Source of the DNA: Novosphingobium meiothermophilum
GTDB taxonomy: Bacteria; Pseudomonadota; Alphaproteobacteria; Sphingomonadales; Sphingomonadaceae
Direction: 5' to 3'
Length of the DNA: 64,000 nucleotides
NCBI RefSeq assembly: GCF_003171715.1
Contig: NZ_QGHL01000001.1
Span: forward strand, 1-64,000
Below the pieces are notes generated by a model that searched no databases, was not told where the DNA came from, and was given only the letters and a program-made list of their open reading frames with translations. A program made the position numbers and the translations under genes. Below are positions 63,697 to 64,000 of the stretch, piece by piece. How positions within the stretch are numbered: the stretch's first letter is position 1; the number at the start of each line of letters is the position of its first letter.

Positions 63697-64000
63697 CCTG
63701 CATTCGCCCCGGCGCTGTGCACGGGGCGCAGTTCTTCCCAATCGACGATCAGGGTGCGGCGGGTGAACTTCCACATGCCACCTTCGCGCCGCCATGCGTC
63801 CTGATAGCGGATCGCCCAGACCAGCAGCCGGTCGCCATCGGGCCTGGTCAGGCGGTGTTCGGCGGTGGAGCGGGTTTCGCCTTCGGCGCTCTCGCCGCTC
63901 ACGGTCACGTCCATATCGTGCACCACGTGGCGCGTGGCGGTGAAGGCATGGGCGAGATGGTCGATCGAGCCGAGGTTTGCCTCAAGCCCGGTGATGGCAA
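63693..64000 (-). CDS. SnoaL-like (NTF2-fold) protein, C-terminal part (cut by window edge)
   Basis: The frame is open to the end of the window; about 102 residues are visible. SIDHLAHAFTATRHVVHDMD, TRSTAEHRLTRPDGDRLLVWAIRYQD and WKFTRRTLIVDWEELRPV fit the SnoaL_4 type of the NTF2-like fold, which serves as cyclase, dehydratase or ring-hydroxylating subunit. The apparent GTG start at 63926 is internal. It heads the four-gene (-) set that ends with the esterase at 61028, as far as seen. Confidence 0.85.
   Translation of the reverse strand, partial: AITGLEANLGSIDHLAHAFTATRHVVHDMDVTVSGESAEGETRSTAEHRLTRPDGDRLLVWAIRYQDAWRREGGMWKFTRRTLIVDWEELRPVHSAGANAG

Noticed and set aside
57514..64000. Including the PhoD, GMC and SDR genes in the proposed regulon
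   Set aside because: No class I or class II palindrome was seen in front of them and they lie beyond the replication genes.

Overview
The window is GC-rich, tightly packed bacterial DNA that looks like a plasmid or chromid of a sphingomonad (order Sphingomonadales; Novosphingobium or a relative). The reasons are a large TonB-dependent receptor of the sphingomonad catabolic type, repeated Tat-exported DUF1838 proteins, a REDY/HapK-like protein in a catabolic operon, and an RPA-type repA with parA and parB. I see no rRNA, tRNA, CRISPR array or insertion sequence.

Layout. 1-5.5 kb (+): end of hyuA, hyuB, an isocitrate lyase/PEP-mutase-family enzyme, a zinc alcohol dehydrogenase and an IclR regulator. 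5.5-11.0 kb (-): HNH protein, aldehyde dehydrogenase, FAD monooxygenase, PuuE-like deacetylase-fold protein and a Tat-exported flavin amine oxidase. 11.2-16.0 kb (+): alpha/beta hydrolase, leuC, leuD, isochorismatase-like amidohydrolase and DUF1838. 16.0-21.4 kb: Gfo/Idh/MocA oxidoreductase and an MFS_2-type carrier (-), divergent from a TonB-dependent receptor (+). 21.6-28.3 kb: two more DUF1838 genes, an FAD-linked oxidase, an MFS carrier, a methyltransferase and a small unknown gene. 28.3-34.1 kb: five-gene (-) operon (DUF3237, two alpha/beta hydrolases around DUF3089 and VOC genes), divergent from a quinone reductase. 34.1-34.7 kb: toxin-antitoxin pair. 34.7-42.2 kb (-): eight-gene operon (VOC, crotonase-fold, PuuE-like, SDR, HapK-like, amidase, PaaK-like ligase, MmgE/PrpD), divergent from a GntR regulator. 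43.0-47.9 kb (-): two class III CoA-transferases, acyl-CoA dehydrogenase, MaoC hydratase and CitE-like lyase. 48.2-51.7 kb (+): MFS carrier, second FAD-linked oxidase and an unknown protein. 51.8-57.4 kb: DUF1612-like protein, an iteron-like origin region, repA, parB and parA. 57.5-64 kb: PhoD-type phosphatase, GMC oxidoreductase, esterase, NAD-binding protein, SDR and the end of a SnoaL-like gene.

How it fits together. From about 0 to 51 kb most divergent or upstream intergenic regions carry the palindrome TRTCCG-N5-CGGAYA, found ten times here; two copies lie upstream of the IclR gene, which is its likely reader. A second palindrome, TGTCCGGACA, occurs beside the GntR gene and twice beside the CitE/MFS promoters. 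The simplest reading is one catabolic regulon with two regulators. An outer-membrane receptor takes up an unknown organic compound, Tat-exported enzymes act on it in the periplasm, MFS carriers import the products, cytoplasmic oxygenase, oxidases and many C-N hydrolases cut it, and CoA-dependent enzymes finish a branched-chain acid. The substrate is not identifiable from sequence; the number of C-N-bond enzymes suggests that it contains nitrogen.

The replication region (52.8-57.4 kb) has four iteron-like repeats at 22/22/32-bp spacing, three copies of a parS-like palindrome (one inside repA), and parA-parB-repA in one orientation.
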